A DNA stretch of 64,000 nucleotides from DATJMJ01 sp035503915 (GTDB lineage: Bacteria; Actinomycetota; Acidimicrobiia; Acidimicrobiales; Palsa-688). The position numbers and the translations under genes are program-made. A model generated the notes under the pieces. It ran no database searches, was not told the DNA's origin, and saw only the letters and a list, made by a program, of their open reading frames with translations. This document shows, in pieces, positions 1 through 8,477 of this stretch (within the stretch, counting starts at the first letter, position 1; each line of letters starts with the position of its first letter). Location of the stretch: contig DATJSU010000011.1 of NCBI GenBank assembly GCA_035503915.1, positions 248,001-312,000 of the forward strand, in the 5' to 3' direction.

Positions 1-1548
1 TGCCCACACCTCAGGAGTGGCAAGCTCACCGTCCAGGCGCCCGACCGGTACCGGTATCCCGAGGACGGCTGCGGGCGAGGTGGTGCCTGCGAGGTCAATG
101 AGCGCAAGAGCATCGAGCCCGCCCAAAGTGTTCGACCAGGCCACTATATCTTCCGGTTTGCACGCTGCCCCCGCCACCCCCCAGCACATCGTCGGCTCCA
201 ACGCGCGCAACATCTGCCTTGCCCAGTCTCCACATTCAGGCCGGACGGAGGCCTCTACCGCTACGACAGCAGGGTGGCCCCGCCACCGCCAGCTTCGCCT
301 CTCGTCAGCTGCGGCAGCGGGCGAGATGACCACGCGTTGGTCCTTGCCCAGGACGTTGCGCTGCGTCGCGAGCGTTACCTCGCCTGCGGGCGCACCAAGG
401 TCGGCCGACAACGACTGGGCCATGTACATGACATGGTCCCTCGGCCCGATAATGGCGACGACGCTCGTGGGCGACTTGGGGAGGGGCGGCACTGGAGGCA
501 AGGCCTGGCTGAGGGCGAGCGTGAGGTTGGCCCTTATCGTCCGCCGGTCAGACACCGCGACCAAAGCCTGGCACGCCGCGGGAGGAAGGCCGAGGGCTTC
601 GAGGGAACGTTCAAGAGGCATGTTCCGCTGTGCCCGGACCACCGCCGCCGCGGGGGCCAGTGACGCTACCGAGGGCACGAGCGGGGCAGGTTCGACGGCC
701 TCGGCGGCCCGTGCCGGGGGCCGCTCGGGGACCACGTCCATGGCATGGAGCGGCTCTGGGGTGGTACCGAGGACCTCGTTCTTGTGCTCGACAGCACCAG
801 GCTCCGGGAGGATCTCGTCTGCATGCTCTTGCGCGACGAGACCGGCTCCTCGAGCGATGTGCTCGAGCACCGCAGCAAAGCTCGCAGGCGGGACCGCCTC
901 CTCTCGCAGGTGCCGCGGCGCGGCGGTCTCTGCGGAGTGGGCGCTCGCTTGTCCCTCAACTGTTGGCGTCGGGGTGGGCCGAGGTGAGGTCCCCCTCACT
1001 TCGAGGGTGGCGCCCCTCGTGCGGCCGCCCGCTGGCCCGACCGGCCTCGGAGCTACCTGCGCCCTCGTGCTCGCAAGGCCGAAACGGCCCTGTTGAACAT
1101 TGATCTTTTCCGCCAGGTCGAGCACGGAGGAGGGAGCTTTCTGTGCCATCTCCCCGATCAGCCCCGCCAAGAGATCGGTGCTGTCACCGTGCTCTTCGCG
1201 AAGAGGCCCGCGACCGTTGGCCGCCCCTGGTATGCCAGCCCGCTCCTGCGAGGCCGGAGCTTCGCGACCGCGGCCTTCTAAGCTCCGGGGGCCGGCTCCC
1301 CGGCCCTCGGTAGCCCTGTCGGGCACCGTCTCTGCAGCCCCGGTCCCCGGCTCACCCGGCGCCTCGGAAGTCACTTGGACGGGGTCGACCTGTACCTCGA
1401 CCTCTACGTGCTCGCGAGCGAAAAAGCCCCCAATGCCGCCCCGGCGCACCCGTGTCGCAGCAACGATACGGGCTCTTTGCCCGACTTGGTCCCGCGCCAC
1501 AGCGACGGCCTCTTCAAGGCTCGCTCCTTCAAACCGTTGCGTTTGCAA
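1..1548 (-). CDS. flhF: FlhF-like flagellar protein with degenerate GTPase domain (partial, runs off left edge)
   Basis: The reading frame opens at a TTG at 1548 that overlaps the end of flhA by 20 bases, and stays open to base 1 (516 codons seen, no stop). The N-terminus (MQTQRFEGASLEEAVAVARD, then RVRRGGIGGFF and HVEVEVQ near residues 36-55) matches the FlhF N-terminal domain. FlhF is an SRP-type GTPase that helps place the flagellum. After a long Ala/Pro-rich linker comes the region aligned with the GTPase domain. Where FlhF has its P-loop (GPTGVGKTT), this protein reads GPRDHVMYM at residues 368-376, so the Lys and Ser/Thr are missing. No DTAGR motif is visible, and the TKLDE position reads LIDLAGT. 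Identity rests on the N-terminus and on its place after flhA. Loss of GTP binding is inferred from the missing motifs. Confidence 0.8.
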   Translation of the reverse strand, partial: MQTQRFEGASLEEAVAVARDQVGQRARIVAATRVRRGGIGGFFAREHVEVEVQVDPVQVTSEAPGEPGTGAAETVPDRATEGRGAGPRSLEGRGREAPASQERAGIPGAANGRGPLREEHGDSTDLLAGLIGEMAQKAPSSVLDLAEKINVQQGRFGLASTRAQVAPRPVGPAGGRTRGATLEVRGTSPRPTPTPTVEGQASAHSAETAAPRHLREEAVPPASFAAVLEHIARGAGLVAQEHADEILPEPGAVEHKNEVLGTTPEPLHAMDVVPERPPARAAEAVEPAPLVPSVASLAPAAAVVRAQRNMPLERSLEALGLPPAACQALVAVSDRRTIRANLTLALSQALPPVPPLPKSPTSVVAIIGPRDHVMYMAQSLSADLGAPAGEVTLATQRNVLGKDQRVVISPAAAADERRSWRWRGHPAVVAVEASVRPECGDWARQMLRALEPTMCWGVAGAACKPEDIVAWSNTLGGLDALALIDLAGTTSPAAVLGIPVPVGRLDGELATPEVWA

Positions 1549-3574
1549 GGGTTACTACCCCCTTCGTCTCGAGGCGGAGCTGGGGGCCCAGCTCGGCATA
1601 CGAAATGACGGGCAAGCGCGGGTTGGCTGTGCGAACCAACTTCCGCACCGCTTGGCGAAGAGGCGCGGCGCACACCAGCACCGGCATCTCGCCGTCTCGC
1701 TCGGCCTCCCTCGCTCGGTGGGCGACGGCCAAGGTGAACGCCTCGGCCTTGTCCGGCGCCAGAGCAAGAAAAGAGCCGTTGTCACTGTTGCGAAGGACTT
1801 CGCTCAATTGTGCCTCGAGCATCGGCTCGATCGTGATGACAGGCAAGTGGCCATCGACAGCGAGGGCAGCGGATAGCGCAGGGCCGAGCGCCTGCCGGGA
1901 GGCCTCGACGAGTGCCTCGGGGTCCCTTGTCGTGCGGGCCCTTTCGGTCAGGACTTCGAAGATCTTCGACAAGTTGCGGATGGAAACGCCCTCCTCCAAG
2001 AGATCCCGGAGGACCCGCTGCACCTCGGCGAGAGTGACTTGCGCCGACCCGAGCTCTTCGACCACGGTCGGGTCGCTCCGGCGGGCGATCTCGACCAAGT
2101 CCTTTGTCGCCGAACGCGAGAGCAACTTGCCTGCGTTCTGCTTGACGATCTCAGACAGGTGTGTCGTTACCACCGATGCGGGGTCGACAACCGTGGCCCC
2201 CATGCGCTCAGCTTGGGCACGTGCCGACGCCGGCGCCCACTTCGCGTCCAAGCCGAAAACCGGCTCTTTTGTTGGGGTCCCTGGAAGAGAGGAAAGCATA
2301 TCGCCGATCGCGAGCACCTGTCCCGGTTGCGCTGTACCCCGCGCGACCTCGGCCCCGTGCACGCGGATGGTGTACGTGGAAGCGGGAAGGTCGATATTGT
2401 CCCGCGTGCGCACGAGGGGGAGGACGACACCCACGTCGAGCGCTATCTTCCTTCGCAGAGCCTTCACCCGGTCGAGGAGGTCGCCGCCCTTCATCGGGTC
2501 GACGAGCTCGACGAGGTTGTAGGAGACTTCGAGCTCGAGAGGGTCGACCTTCATGTCCTTGGCCAGTCCTTCGGGCGAGTCCGGGGCTGGTGGAGGCGGC
2601 ACCGCTTCGGCCTCCGGTACGGCCGCCTTGCCGCGGTCGTCGTCCCGGAGCCGTCCTGAGATCAACCAGGAAACCCCACCCACCAAGAGGAAGGGCACCT
2701 TTGGTAGCCCAGGGATGAGGGCGAGCAGGCATATGCCGACGGCGGCGATGCGGACAGCCCTGCGCTGGTTGAGGATTTGGTAAACGAGGTCCGTCCCAAG
2801 GTCGGACTCGGTCCCCGCCCGGGTCACGATGATCCCTGTCGAGAGAGAGATCAACAGGGCTGGCAACTGGGCAGCAAGGCCATCGCCGACCGAGAGGAGG
2901 CTATAGGTGTTGATGGCCTGGTTGAAGCTGTCGCCCATCTGGAAAACTCCAATGAGCAAGCCGCCTATCAGGTTAATTGCCATGATGACGATGGCGGCGA
3001 TGGCATCTCCCCGGACAAATTTGGAAGCCCCGTCCATCGCCCCGTAGAAGTCAGCCTCGGCAGCAACCTCTCGCCGGCGCCGCTTGGCTTCGTCCTTGTT
3101 GATGGTGCCGCTGTTGAGGTCGGCATCGATTGCCATCTGCTTGCCAGGCATACCGTCAAGGGTGAACCTCGCTGCCACCTCGGCCACACGGCCGGCGCCG
3201 TTGGTGATCACGACGAACTGGATGACAACGATGATGAGGAAGACAACCAAACCGACGACGACCGACCCGCCTATGACGAAGTGCCCGAAGGCCGCTACGA
3301 CATTGCCGGCCTTGGCATGCAGGAGGACCTGGCGCGTGACGCTGACGTTGAGCGCCAAGCGGTACATCGTCGCGATCAGCAAGAGCGAGGGGAAGACCGA
3401 AAAATCAAGTGCTCGCTTGACGTACATCGCCGTGAGCAGGATCACGACAGCGCCCACGAGATTAATCGTGATGAGCAGGTCGAGGAGCTCGGTCGGCAGG
3501 GGCACGACGAGCATGACGACAACACAGACCATCGCCGTCGGGACGCCGACCAATGTCAAACGGTTGCTTTGCAT
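1529..3574 (-). CDS. flhA: Flagellar export gate protein FlhA
   Basis: FlhA forms the nonameric ring of the flagellar type III export gate. The 681-residue protein starts at ATG 3574, preceded by GGGAGG. A longer open frame reaches 3769, but its N-terminus is Arg-rich and unlike FlhA. Several membrane helices occupy roughly residues 10-330. The FHIPEP signature is clear at about 129-155 (RVAEVAARFTLDGMPGKQM followed by AIDADLNSG). The soluble C-terminal half is the chaperone/substrate platform. It lies between flhB (139-base gap) and flhF (20-base overlap), the usual order. Confidence 0.97.
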   Translation of the reverse strand: MQSNRLTLVGVPTAMVCVVVMLVVPLPTELLDLLITINLVGAVVILLTAMYVKRALDFSVFPSLLLIATMYRLALNVSVTRQVLLHAKAGNVVAAFGHFVIGGSVVVGLVVFLIIVVIQFVVITNGAGRVAEVAARFTLDGMPGKQMAIDADLNSGTINKDEAKRRRREVAAEADFYGAMDGASKFVRGDAIAAIVIMAINLIGGLLIGVFQMGDSFNQAINTYSLLSVGDGLAAQLPALLISLSTGIIVTRAGTESDLGTDLVYQILNQRRAVRIAAVGICLLALIPGLPKVPFLLVGGVSWLISGRLRDDDRGKAAVPEAEAVPPPPAPDSPEGLAKDMKVDPLELEVSYNLVELVDPMKGGDLLDRVKALRRKIALDVGVVLPLVRTRDNIDLPASTYTIRVHGAEVARGTAQPGQVLAIGDMLSSLPGTPTKEPVFGLDAKWAPASARAQAERMGATVVDPASVVTTHLSEIVKQNAGKLLSRSATKDLVEIARRSDPTVVEELGSAQVTLAEVQRVLRDLLEEGVSIRNLSKIFEVLTERARTTRDPEALVEASRQALGPALSAALAVDGHLPVITIEPMLEAQLSEVLRNSDNGSFLALAPDKAEAFTLAVAHRAREAERDGEMPVLVCAAPLRQAVRKLVRTANPRLPVISYAELGPQLRLETKGVVTLANATV

Positions 3575-3713
3575 TCGGCCTCCCGGCCAGGCGGCCGGGC
3601 CTCCAGTCCGATGTCGGGCCCGTTCCCTGGGCTGGCGGCGCCGCGTCCTGCTGACGTGCCTGGTTGGCTCCCCTGTATATCGGCAGGAACGGCGGCGCCC
3701 ATAAGAGCCCGGC

Positions 3714-5000
3714 TCAGGACAGCGAGCCGACCTTTGTGACGGCTCCGCCCCCGCCTGCGCCTCCTGCACCGCTCAACGGCCTCATGCGGGCACCTGGGGC
3801 CGCAACGAGGTCCTCTTCGTCCTCACCCTCGTCACCGCCGCTGTCGGCACGGCCGGCGCTGGCGGCACCTGCGATGCCGGGGGCGAGCGACCGGGTGAGG
3901 AGAGGGGACGTGGGCTTGAGAGGAGCGCCGTCGATGCGGGTAGCACGGCCGGCCGCCTTGAGGCCGTAGATAAAGGTGAGCAGCTTGGCGACGGCCTCGT
4001 ACAGCTCGGCGGGGATCTCCTGCTCGAGGTCGCAAGCGACGTACAGGGCGCGCGCGAGGGGTGGGTCCTCCACGACTGGGACCCGCCTGGCCGTGGCCTC
4101 CTCCTTGATCCGCAGCGCAAGGAAATCCGTCCCTTTTGCCACGACCTTGGGAGCCCCACGGCCTCGTACGTAGCGCAGTGCGACGGCGAAGTGCGTCGGG
4201 TTCACCACCACGGCGTCAGCCTTAGCAATGGCCTGGATCATCCGGTTGCGCGATATCTGGCGCTGGCGCCGCCTGATGTTGCCGCGCATGACCGGGTGGC
4301 CCTCGGTTGCCTTGCGTTCTTCCTTTACCTCTTCGCGAGTCATACGGAGCTGAGCAGACACCTTGCGGTACTGGACAATGTAGTCGGCAACGGAAAGGAC
4401 CAACCCGACCGCCGCTACTTCCCTCGTGAGGGCGAGCGCCCGGCTCGCGACGATCGATGCGACCGAGAAGGAACTAAGGGGGTTGTGGGCGGCTATGAGA
4501 GGCAGCAAGCCTGACAGGACCTGCCAAACGATGAGGCTCAGCAGGCCGACGCGCACCAATTGTTTCGCGACTTCCCAAAGCGACCGTGGGGAAAGGATCC
4601 GCTTTACCCCCGTCGCCGGGTTGAGCTTGGTGAAGTTCGGCTTTAGCGGTTGGAGCGTGACGAGGCCTCTCGTCTGTGCGAGGTTTACGAGGAGAGCGCT
4701 CACCATCGTGGCGACGAGCGCGGGCGCGATCGCAACGGCCGCCCCGGTGACGGTCTCTGCGGCGATCGAATAATCCGTGCGCAGGCCTGGGTTTGCCATG
4801 GCGCCGCCTATTGTGGCCCAGGCCTTTGTCATGACCTGGTACATGGCTTCGAAAGTATGCTGCACCAGGTAGCTCCCCAAGAGCACCGTAAGCCACGTGA
4901 CGACCTCGGGAGTGCGCGCCACCGTACCTTGGTGCCGCGCCTCTTTCTTACGCCGAGCGGTGGGTCTTTCGGTCCGTGACTGGCGGTCCTGGCCTGGCAT
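3714..5000 (-). CDS. flhB: Flagellar export switch protein FlhB
   Basis: FlhB switches export from rod/hook to filament substrates. The N-terminus carries the typical basic T-E-x-P-T-x-x-R-x-x-E-A-R-x-x-G-x-V-A-R pattern (residues 10-30), followed by four membrane helices to about residue 215. The cytoplasmic domain contains the autocleavage motif NPTH at residues 267-270. At 428 residues it is longer than most FlhB. The extra length is a Gly/Ala/Glu-rich C-terminal tail after about residue 365. It follows fliR closely. Confidence 0.96.
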   Translation of the reverse strand: MPGQDRQSRTERPTARRKKEARHQGTVARTPEVVTWLTVLLGSYLVQHTFEAMYQVMTKAWATIGGAMANPGLRTDYSIAAETVTGAAVAIAPALVATMVSALLVNLAQTRGLVTLQPLKPNFTKLNPATGVKRILSPRSLWEVAKQLVRVGLLSLIVWQVLSGLLPLIAAHNPLSSFSVASIVASRALALTREVAAVGLVLSVADYIVQYRKVSAQLRMTREEVKEERKATEGHPVMRGNIRRRQRQISRNRMIQAIAKADAVVVNPTHFAVALRYVRGRGAPKVVAKGTDFLALRIKEEATARRVPVVEDPPLARALYVACDLEQEIPAELYEAVAKLLTFIYGLKAAGRATRIDGAPLKPTSPLLTRSLAPGIAGAASAGRADSGGDEGEDEEDLVAAPGARMRPLSGAGGAGGGGAVTKVGSLS

Positions 5001-5017
5001 CGCGAGCTACCGGTAGC

Positions 5018-5821
5018 TTATGGCTTGACGCCCATGAGGCCGAGCGTGTCGTTCACGACGCGCTCGACAATGGTGTTGACTGCGCCTGGCAAGAGGGGTA
5101 AGGAGACGCCGACCACTATGATCGCCAAGGCGATGTTGAGGGCGAACCCGAGAGACATGATGTTCAACTGCGGTGCGCTCCTGTTGAGCAGGCCGAGGGC
5201 CACGAAGGCAAGGAACATGCACCCGAGCACCGGGGCGGCTATTTCTACGGCAGCAGCGAAGAAAAACCCGATCTCTGAGACTAGGGTCGGCCCGATGAGG
5301 CTCATCGACCTGGCGCTCAATCCCACGGACTGGAAAGAAAGCATGAACCCCTTCACGATCAGTAGGTAGCCGCCCGTCGCGAAGAGCAGCGTAGTCAGGA
5401 GGAGGTTGAAGACATTTGCTGTGACCGGGTTGCTGGTACCGCTGATCGGGTCAAATGTCGTTGCCGCCGAGAGCCCGCTCGTCATGTCGGTGAGGGCGCC
5501 GGCAGAGCTCACTATCGAAAGGAGCAGTGAGGTCATAAAGCCAAGGAGGGCACCGATGACAGCTTGTACGACGAGCTCGGTGATGAACCCTCCCGTGCCG
5601 AGCGAGGTCGCCACTGACGAGAAAGGGGCGCCCGTAGAGCCAGCTCTCGCCGCCCCCAACGTTGGCGTGACGGCGAGCGCCAGGGAGGCTGCCAGCCCGA
5701 GGCGGACCACGGCCGGGATCGTCTGGGAGGAAAACGGAGGCGCGAAGGAAAGCCACGCCGTCGCTCTCACGAGGGCAAACATAAAGACGAAAAAGCTCCC
5801 CGCCGCTAACTGGATCTCCAT
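5018..5821 (-). CDS. fliR: Flagellar export gate protein FliR
   Basis: The 267-residue hydrophobic protein is an FliR family member, part of the FliP5Q4R1 export channel. It begins MEIQLAAGSFFVFMFALVRA and contains the family-like segments FAPPFSSQTIPAVVRLGLA and MTSGLSAATTFDP. Six or so membrane helices are visible. It sits between fliQ (18-base gap) and flhB, as in most flagellar operons. Confidence 0.96.
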   Translation of the reverse strand: MEIQLAAGSFFVFMFALVRATAWLSFAPPFSSQTIPAVVRLGLAASLALAVTPTLGAARAGSTGAPFSSVATSLGTGGFITELVVQAVIGALLGFMTSLLLSIVSSAGALTDMTSGLSAATTFDPISGTSNPVTANVFNLLLTTLLFATGGYLLIVKGFMLSFQSVGLSARSMSLIGPTLVSEIGFFFAAAVEIAAPVLGCMFLAFVALGLLNRSAPQLNIMSLGFALNIALAIIVVGVSLPLLPGAVNTIVERVVNDTLGLMGVKP

Positions 5822-5839
5822 AGCGCTCTGGCGCCTCGC

Positions 5840-6112
5840 CTAGGAGCTCAGGAGCTGGGGGACCATTTGGAAGAGCTGGTCGGTGAAACTTACCAGCTCG
5901 TTTATCATCCAGTGGCCGGCGATGACGAGAGCAAGCGCCACTCCCGCCATTTTGGGGACAAAGGTCAAGGACATCTCCTGGATCGAGGTAACCGATTGCA
6001 GCAGCGAGATCACGAGGCCCACCGCGAGCGCTGTCAGCAACATGGGCGCTGCCAGCTCCCCCGTAACGGTGAGCATCCGTACTGCGATCTCGATGACTGT
6101 GGTGTCGTTCAT
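5840..6112 (-). CDS. fliQ: Flagellar export gate protein FliQ
   Basis: FliQ is a small channel subunit; 90 residues with two membrane helices is the normal size. The segment GLVISLLQSVTSIQEMSLTF matches the conserved FliQ core (LLQAxTQIxExTLxF). It is placed between fliP and fliR with short gaps, and is probably co-transcribed and translationally close to both. Confidence 0.96.
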   Translation of the reverse strand: MNDTTVIEIAVRMLTVTGELAAPMLLTALAVGLVISLLQSVTSIQEMSLTFVPKMAGVALALVIAGHWMINELVSFTDQLFQMVPQLLSS

Positions 6113-6124
6113 GAGGAGCCCCGT

Positions 6125-7105
6125 TCAGGTGTGGAAACTTGTCAGCAGCGATTGCACGACAAGGGCCCAACCGTTGACAAGCACGAAAAGTAGCAACTTA
6201 AAAGGCAATGAGACGAGCGACGGCGGGAGCATCATCATGCCGAGCGACATGAGGGTCGCGCTCACAACCAAGTCGATCACCAGGAAGGGTACAAAGACTA
6301 CGAAGCCGATGATAAAGGCGCTACGCATCTCCGAGAGGGCAAAGGCGGGCACGACTGCCGACATCGGGAGGGACTGAGGTGCGACAGCCTTGCCTGCCTT
6401 TTCGAAAATAGCCAGGTCGTCGACCTGGGTCTGCTTTAGCATCCAGGTCTTGATAGGCAGCTCGGCAGCGGTGTACGCTTGCTCTGCAGTCATTTTGCCG
6501 GCCATGTAAGGCTGGACGGCCTGGCTGTTCACCTGGCCTATGACGGGCGACATGATGAACAGCGAGAGGAACAGTGCCAAGCCAGCCAAAAGCTGGTTGG
6601 GCGGCACGTTTGTGAGGCCGAGTGCTTGGCGGGTGAGCGAAAGCACGATGATGATCCGGGTGAAGCTCGTCAGGAGGATGAGCAACGAGGGCGCGACCGC
6701 GAGGAGCGTGAGCGCGATGATTATCGTTATGCTCTCGCTTGGTTTGCTGAGGCCTCCTCCGAGGTTCACCGAGATCGTCCCGCCCGCGGAGCCGCTCGTG
6801 GACGGAGTGGCAGGCGAAGCCGGGGCCTGGGGCGCCTCTGGGGACGCGGCGGTCACTTGCAGCGTGGACGGCTCGGGCGCGCTGCCCGAGGTTGTATAAC
6901 CAGCCTGGTCTGCGTTGGTGCTCGGGGACTGGTCGACACCGACGGTAGCGGGCGAAGTACCGCTGGCTGCCGCGGTTGGTGCATTGGACGGGGCGGGAGA
7001 GGCGCTCGCGCGGCCTGGATGAGCAAAGGCCGCGACTATAAATGCTAACGACGCCAGCACGGCCACAATGGCCAACGCGCCTTTGGATTTCTTCGAGATC
7101 TGCAT
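6125..7105 (-). CDS. fliP: Flagellar export gate protein FliP with long N-terminal extension
   Basis: FliP is the main subunit of the export channel. I chose ATG 7105 (MQISKKSKG) because GGAG precedes it and a signal-peptide-like segment (about residues 10-30, ending HPGRASAS) follows. The mature part starts with an unusual Ala/Ser/Pro/Thr-rich stretch of about 85 residues. The family core then begins (SITIIIALTLLAVAPSLLIL, FTRIIIVLSLTRQALG, PPNQLLAGLALFLSLFIMSP). The result is 326 residues against about 245 for typical FliP. The extension is the odd feature; the rest is standard. Confidence 0.95.
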   Translation of the reverse strand: MQISKKSKGALAIVAVLASLAFIVAAFAHPGRASASPAPSNAPTAAASGTSPATVGVDQSPSTNADQAGYTTSGSAPEPSTLQVTAASPEAPQAPASPATPSTSGSAGGTISVNLGGGLSKPSESITIIIALTLLAVAPSLLILLTSFTRIIIVLSLTRQALGLTNVPPNQLLAGLALFLSLFIMSPVIGQVNSQAVQPYMAGKMTAEQAYTAAELPIKTWMLKQTQVDDLAIFEKAGKAVAPQSLPMSAVVPAFALSEMRSAFIIGFVVFVPFLVIDLVVSATLMSLGMMMLPPSLVSLPFKLLLFVLVNGWALVVQSLLTSFHT

Positions 7106-7143
7106 GGTGCTCCAAGCTCGCCGGCGCGGCGCCGGCGAGGGGG

Positions 7144-7734
7144 CTAACGTCGAACGGTGCGTTCCCTCAACGAGTCGATGGCGAGCTTCCATGCATGTTC
7201 TGAGCTCTCCTCGTCGGCAGAGCTTTGGAGGCGGCCAGGCATCCTGCCGGGCTCGAGGTCAAGATCCACCGGCGTGGCGATGGTTGGGCCAGGCGCGCGC
7301 CCGGGCGCCGCCAAACCGGGGGCAAAGTCGTCTAAGGACAAGTCGAGCTGGGCCTCTTCAGGCAGCTCGGCAAGCATGTTGATGGAATGTTCTGTCACAC
7401 CGATGAGCCAACGTTTGCCGGAAGCCTCGATCACTCCCAGCCAAGTGCCCCTTCCCAGCGGGCGGCGGTAGGTGACCTCCAGCGGTGTTTCGCGTCGCTG
7501 CGTCCGGCGCGAGTTGTAGCCCTCAAAAAAGCGGCCTATTCCCTTGGCTGTTGGCGTGGGCCCAGCGACCCCCCGGGGCCACGCCGTCGTACCGGCGCGG
7601 GTCGGCCCGGGCGCCGTCTTCGAGCTGGGGAGGCCCTGGCGGTGGCGGAGCAGGCGCGCAGCGAGAGCCATAACGCCCATTACGACGGCCATCGAAATGA
7701 CTAATCGCACGAAGAGCATTACCGTCCCGGACAC
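7144..7734 (-). CDS. fliO: Flagellar protein FliO-like
   Basis: FliO helps assemble the FliP ring. Start GTG 7734 overlaps the fliN stop (TGACCGTG) and is preceded by GGGGGA, suggesting coupled translation; ATG 7719 is an alternative. The 196-residue product has one N-terminal membrane helix (MLFVRLVISMAVVMGVMALA), a basic loop, and a beta-rich cytoplasmic part with RRPLGRGTWLGVIEASGKRW and LIGVTEHSINMLAEL, the usual FliO pattern. Position between fliN and fliP supports the call. The C-terminal tail is weakly conserved. Confidence 0.88.
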   Translation of the reverse strand: MSGTVMLFVRLVISMAVVMGVMALAARLLRHRQGLPSSKTAPGPTRAGTTAWPRGVAGPTPTAKGIGRFFEGYNSRRTQRRETPLEVTYRRPLGRGTWLGVIEASGKRWLIGVTEHSINMLAELPEEAQLDLSLDDFAPGLAAPGRAPGPTIATPVDLDLEPGRMPGRLQSSADEESSEHAWKLAIDSLRERTVRR

Positions 7735-7736
7735 GG

Positions 7737-8477
7737 TCAGTCCCCCGTGAGCAGTTCGGTCACGCGCACCCCGAAGCATTCGTCGACAACGACGACTTCG
7801 CCTCGCGCGATGAGGGAGCCTTGGACAAAGATGTCCACGGGGTGGGTGACTGCGCGATCGAGCTGCACGACGGCGCCACTGTGGATGTTGAGGAGGTCTT
7901 TGATGGCAAGCTTGGTGCGCCCGAGCTCGACACTGACCGTCATCTCGACCTCGCCTAAGGCTGAGATCGAGCGAGGCCCGGCCGCTGGGCCGGGCGTGGG
8001 GTCGAGGTGGGGCAGCTCGGCGGCCGGTTGGCTGGGCGTGCAGATGACAATTACCGCTCCCACCCGCCGGTTTTCGATGAGCAATGGCACGGCGAGCGCT
8101 TCCTGGCCCGGGCGGGGCTCGGCCAACCTGGAAGCGTCGGCTCGTTCGGTTTCGCCGACGTGGTCCGCGCCACAGGCCCCCAACAACGCCGCCGCGCTGG
8201 CTGACAAGGCGGAGCTGACTTTTCCCCGCCCAGGCACTGGGACGCTGGAGCCTGTTGCAAGCACGAGGCCGATCTCCCCACATGGGCCAAGAGGCCCGAG
8301 CAGGGGAGCGCTCCAGGCATCCTCGGCGAGGAGGACGTCGCTCAGGTCGCCGCTGTCCTGGCCCCAAAAATCAAAGCTTTCTCCCGGTGTAGCGCCGAAC
8401 CCGAGAGCCAAGGAGACCGCGGCGGCGGCCTCTGCCGCCAATGGGCTGATTCCCGCCAGTTCCGTTCCCACGCTCAT
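7737..8477 (-). CDS. fliN: Flagellar motor switch protein FliN/FliY-type
   Basis: The C-terminal 75 residues are a classic FliN/SpoA domain (SISALGEVEMTVSVELGRTK, LLNIHSGAVVQLDR, VDIFVQGSLIARGEVVVVDE, FGVRVTELL) that forms the bottom of the C-ring. About 160 residues precede it, so the protein (246 residues) resembles FliY more than the short FliN. This N-terminal part does not show clear CheC-type phosphatase residues to my eye. It overlaps fliM by four bases and is coupled to fliO. Confidence 0.92.
   Translation of the reverse strand: MSVGTELAGISPLAAEAAAAVSLALGFGATPGESFDFWGQDSGDLSDVLLAEDAWSAPLLGPLGPCGEIGLVLATGSSVPVPGRGKVSSALSASAAALLGACGADHVGETERADASRLAEPRPGQEALAVPLLIENRRVGAVIVICTPSQPAAELPHLDPTPGPAAGPRSISALGEVEMTVSVELGRTKLAIKDLLNIHSGAVVQLDRAVTHPVDIFVQGSLIARGEVVVVDECFGVRVTELLTGD

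Noticed and set aside
2777..3739. Long plus-strand frame opposite flhA (320 codons)
   Set aside because: It is antisense to a certain flhA, has an Asp/His/Arg-rich composition typical of reverse-frame translation of GC-rich genes, and resembles no family.
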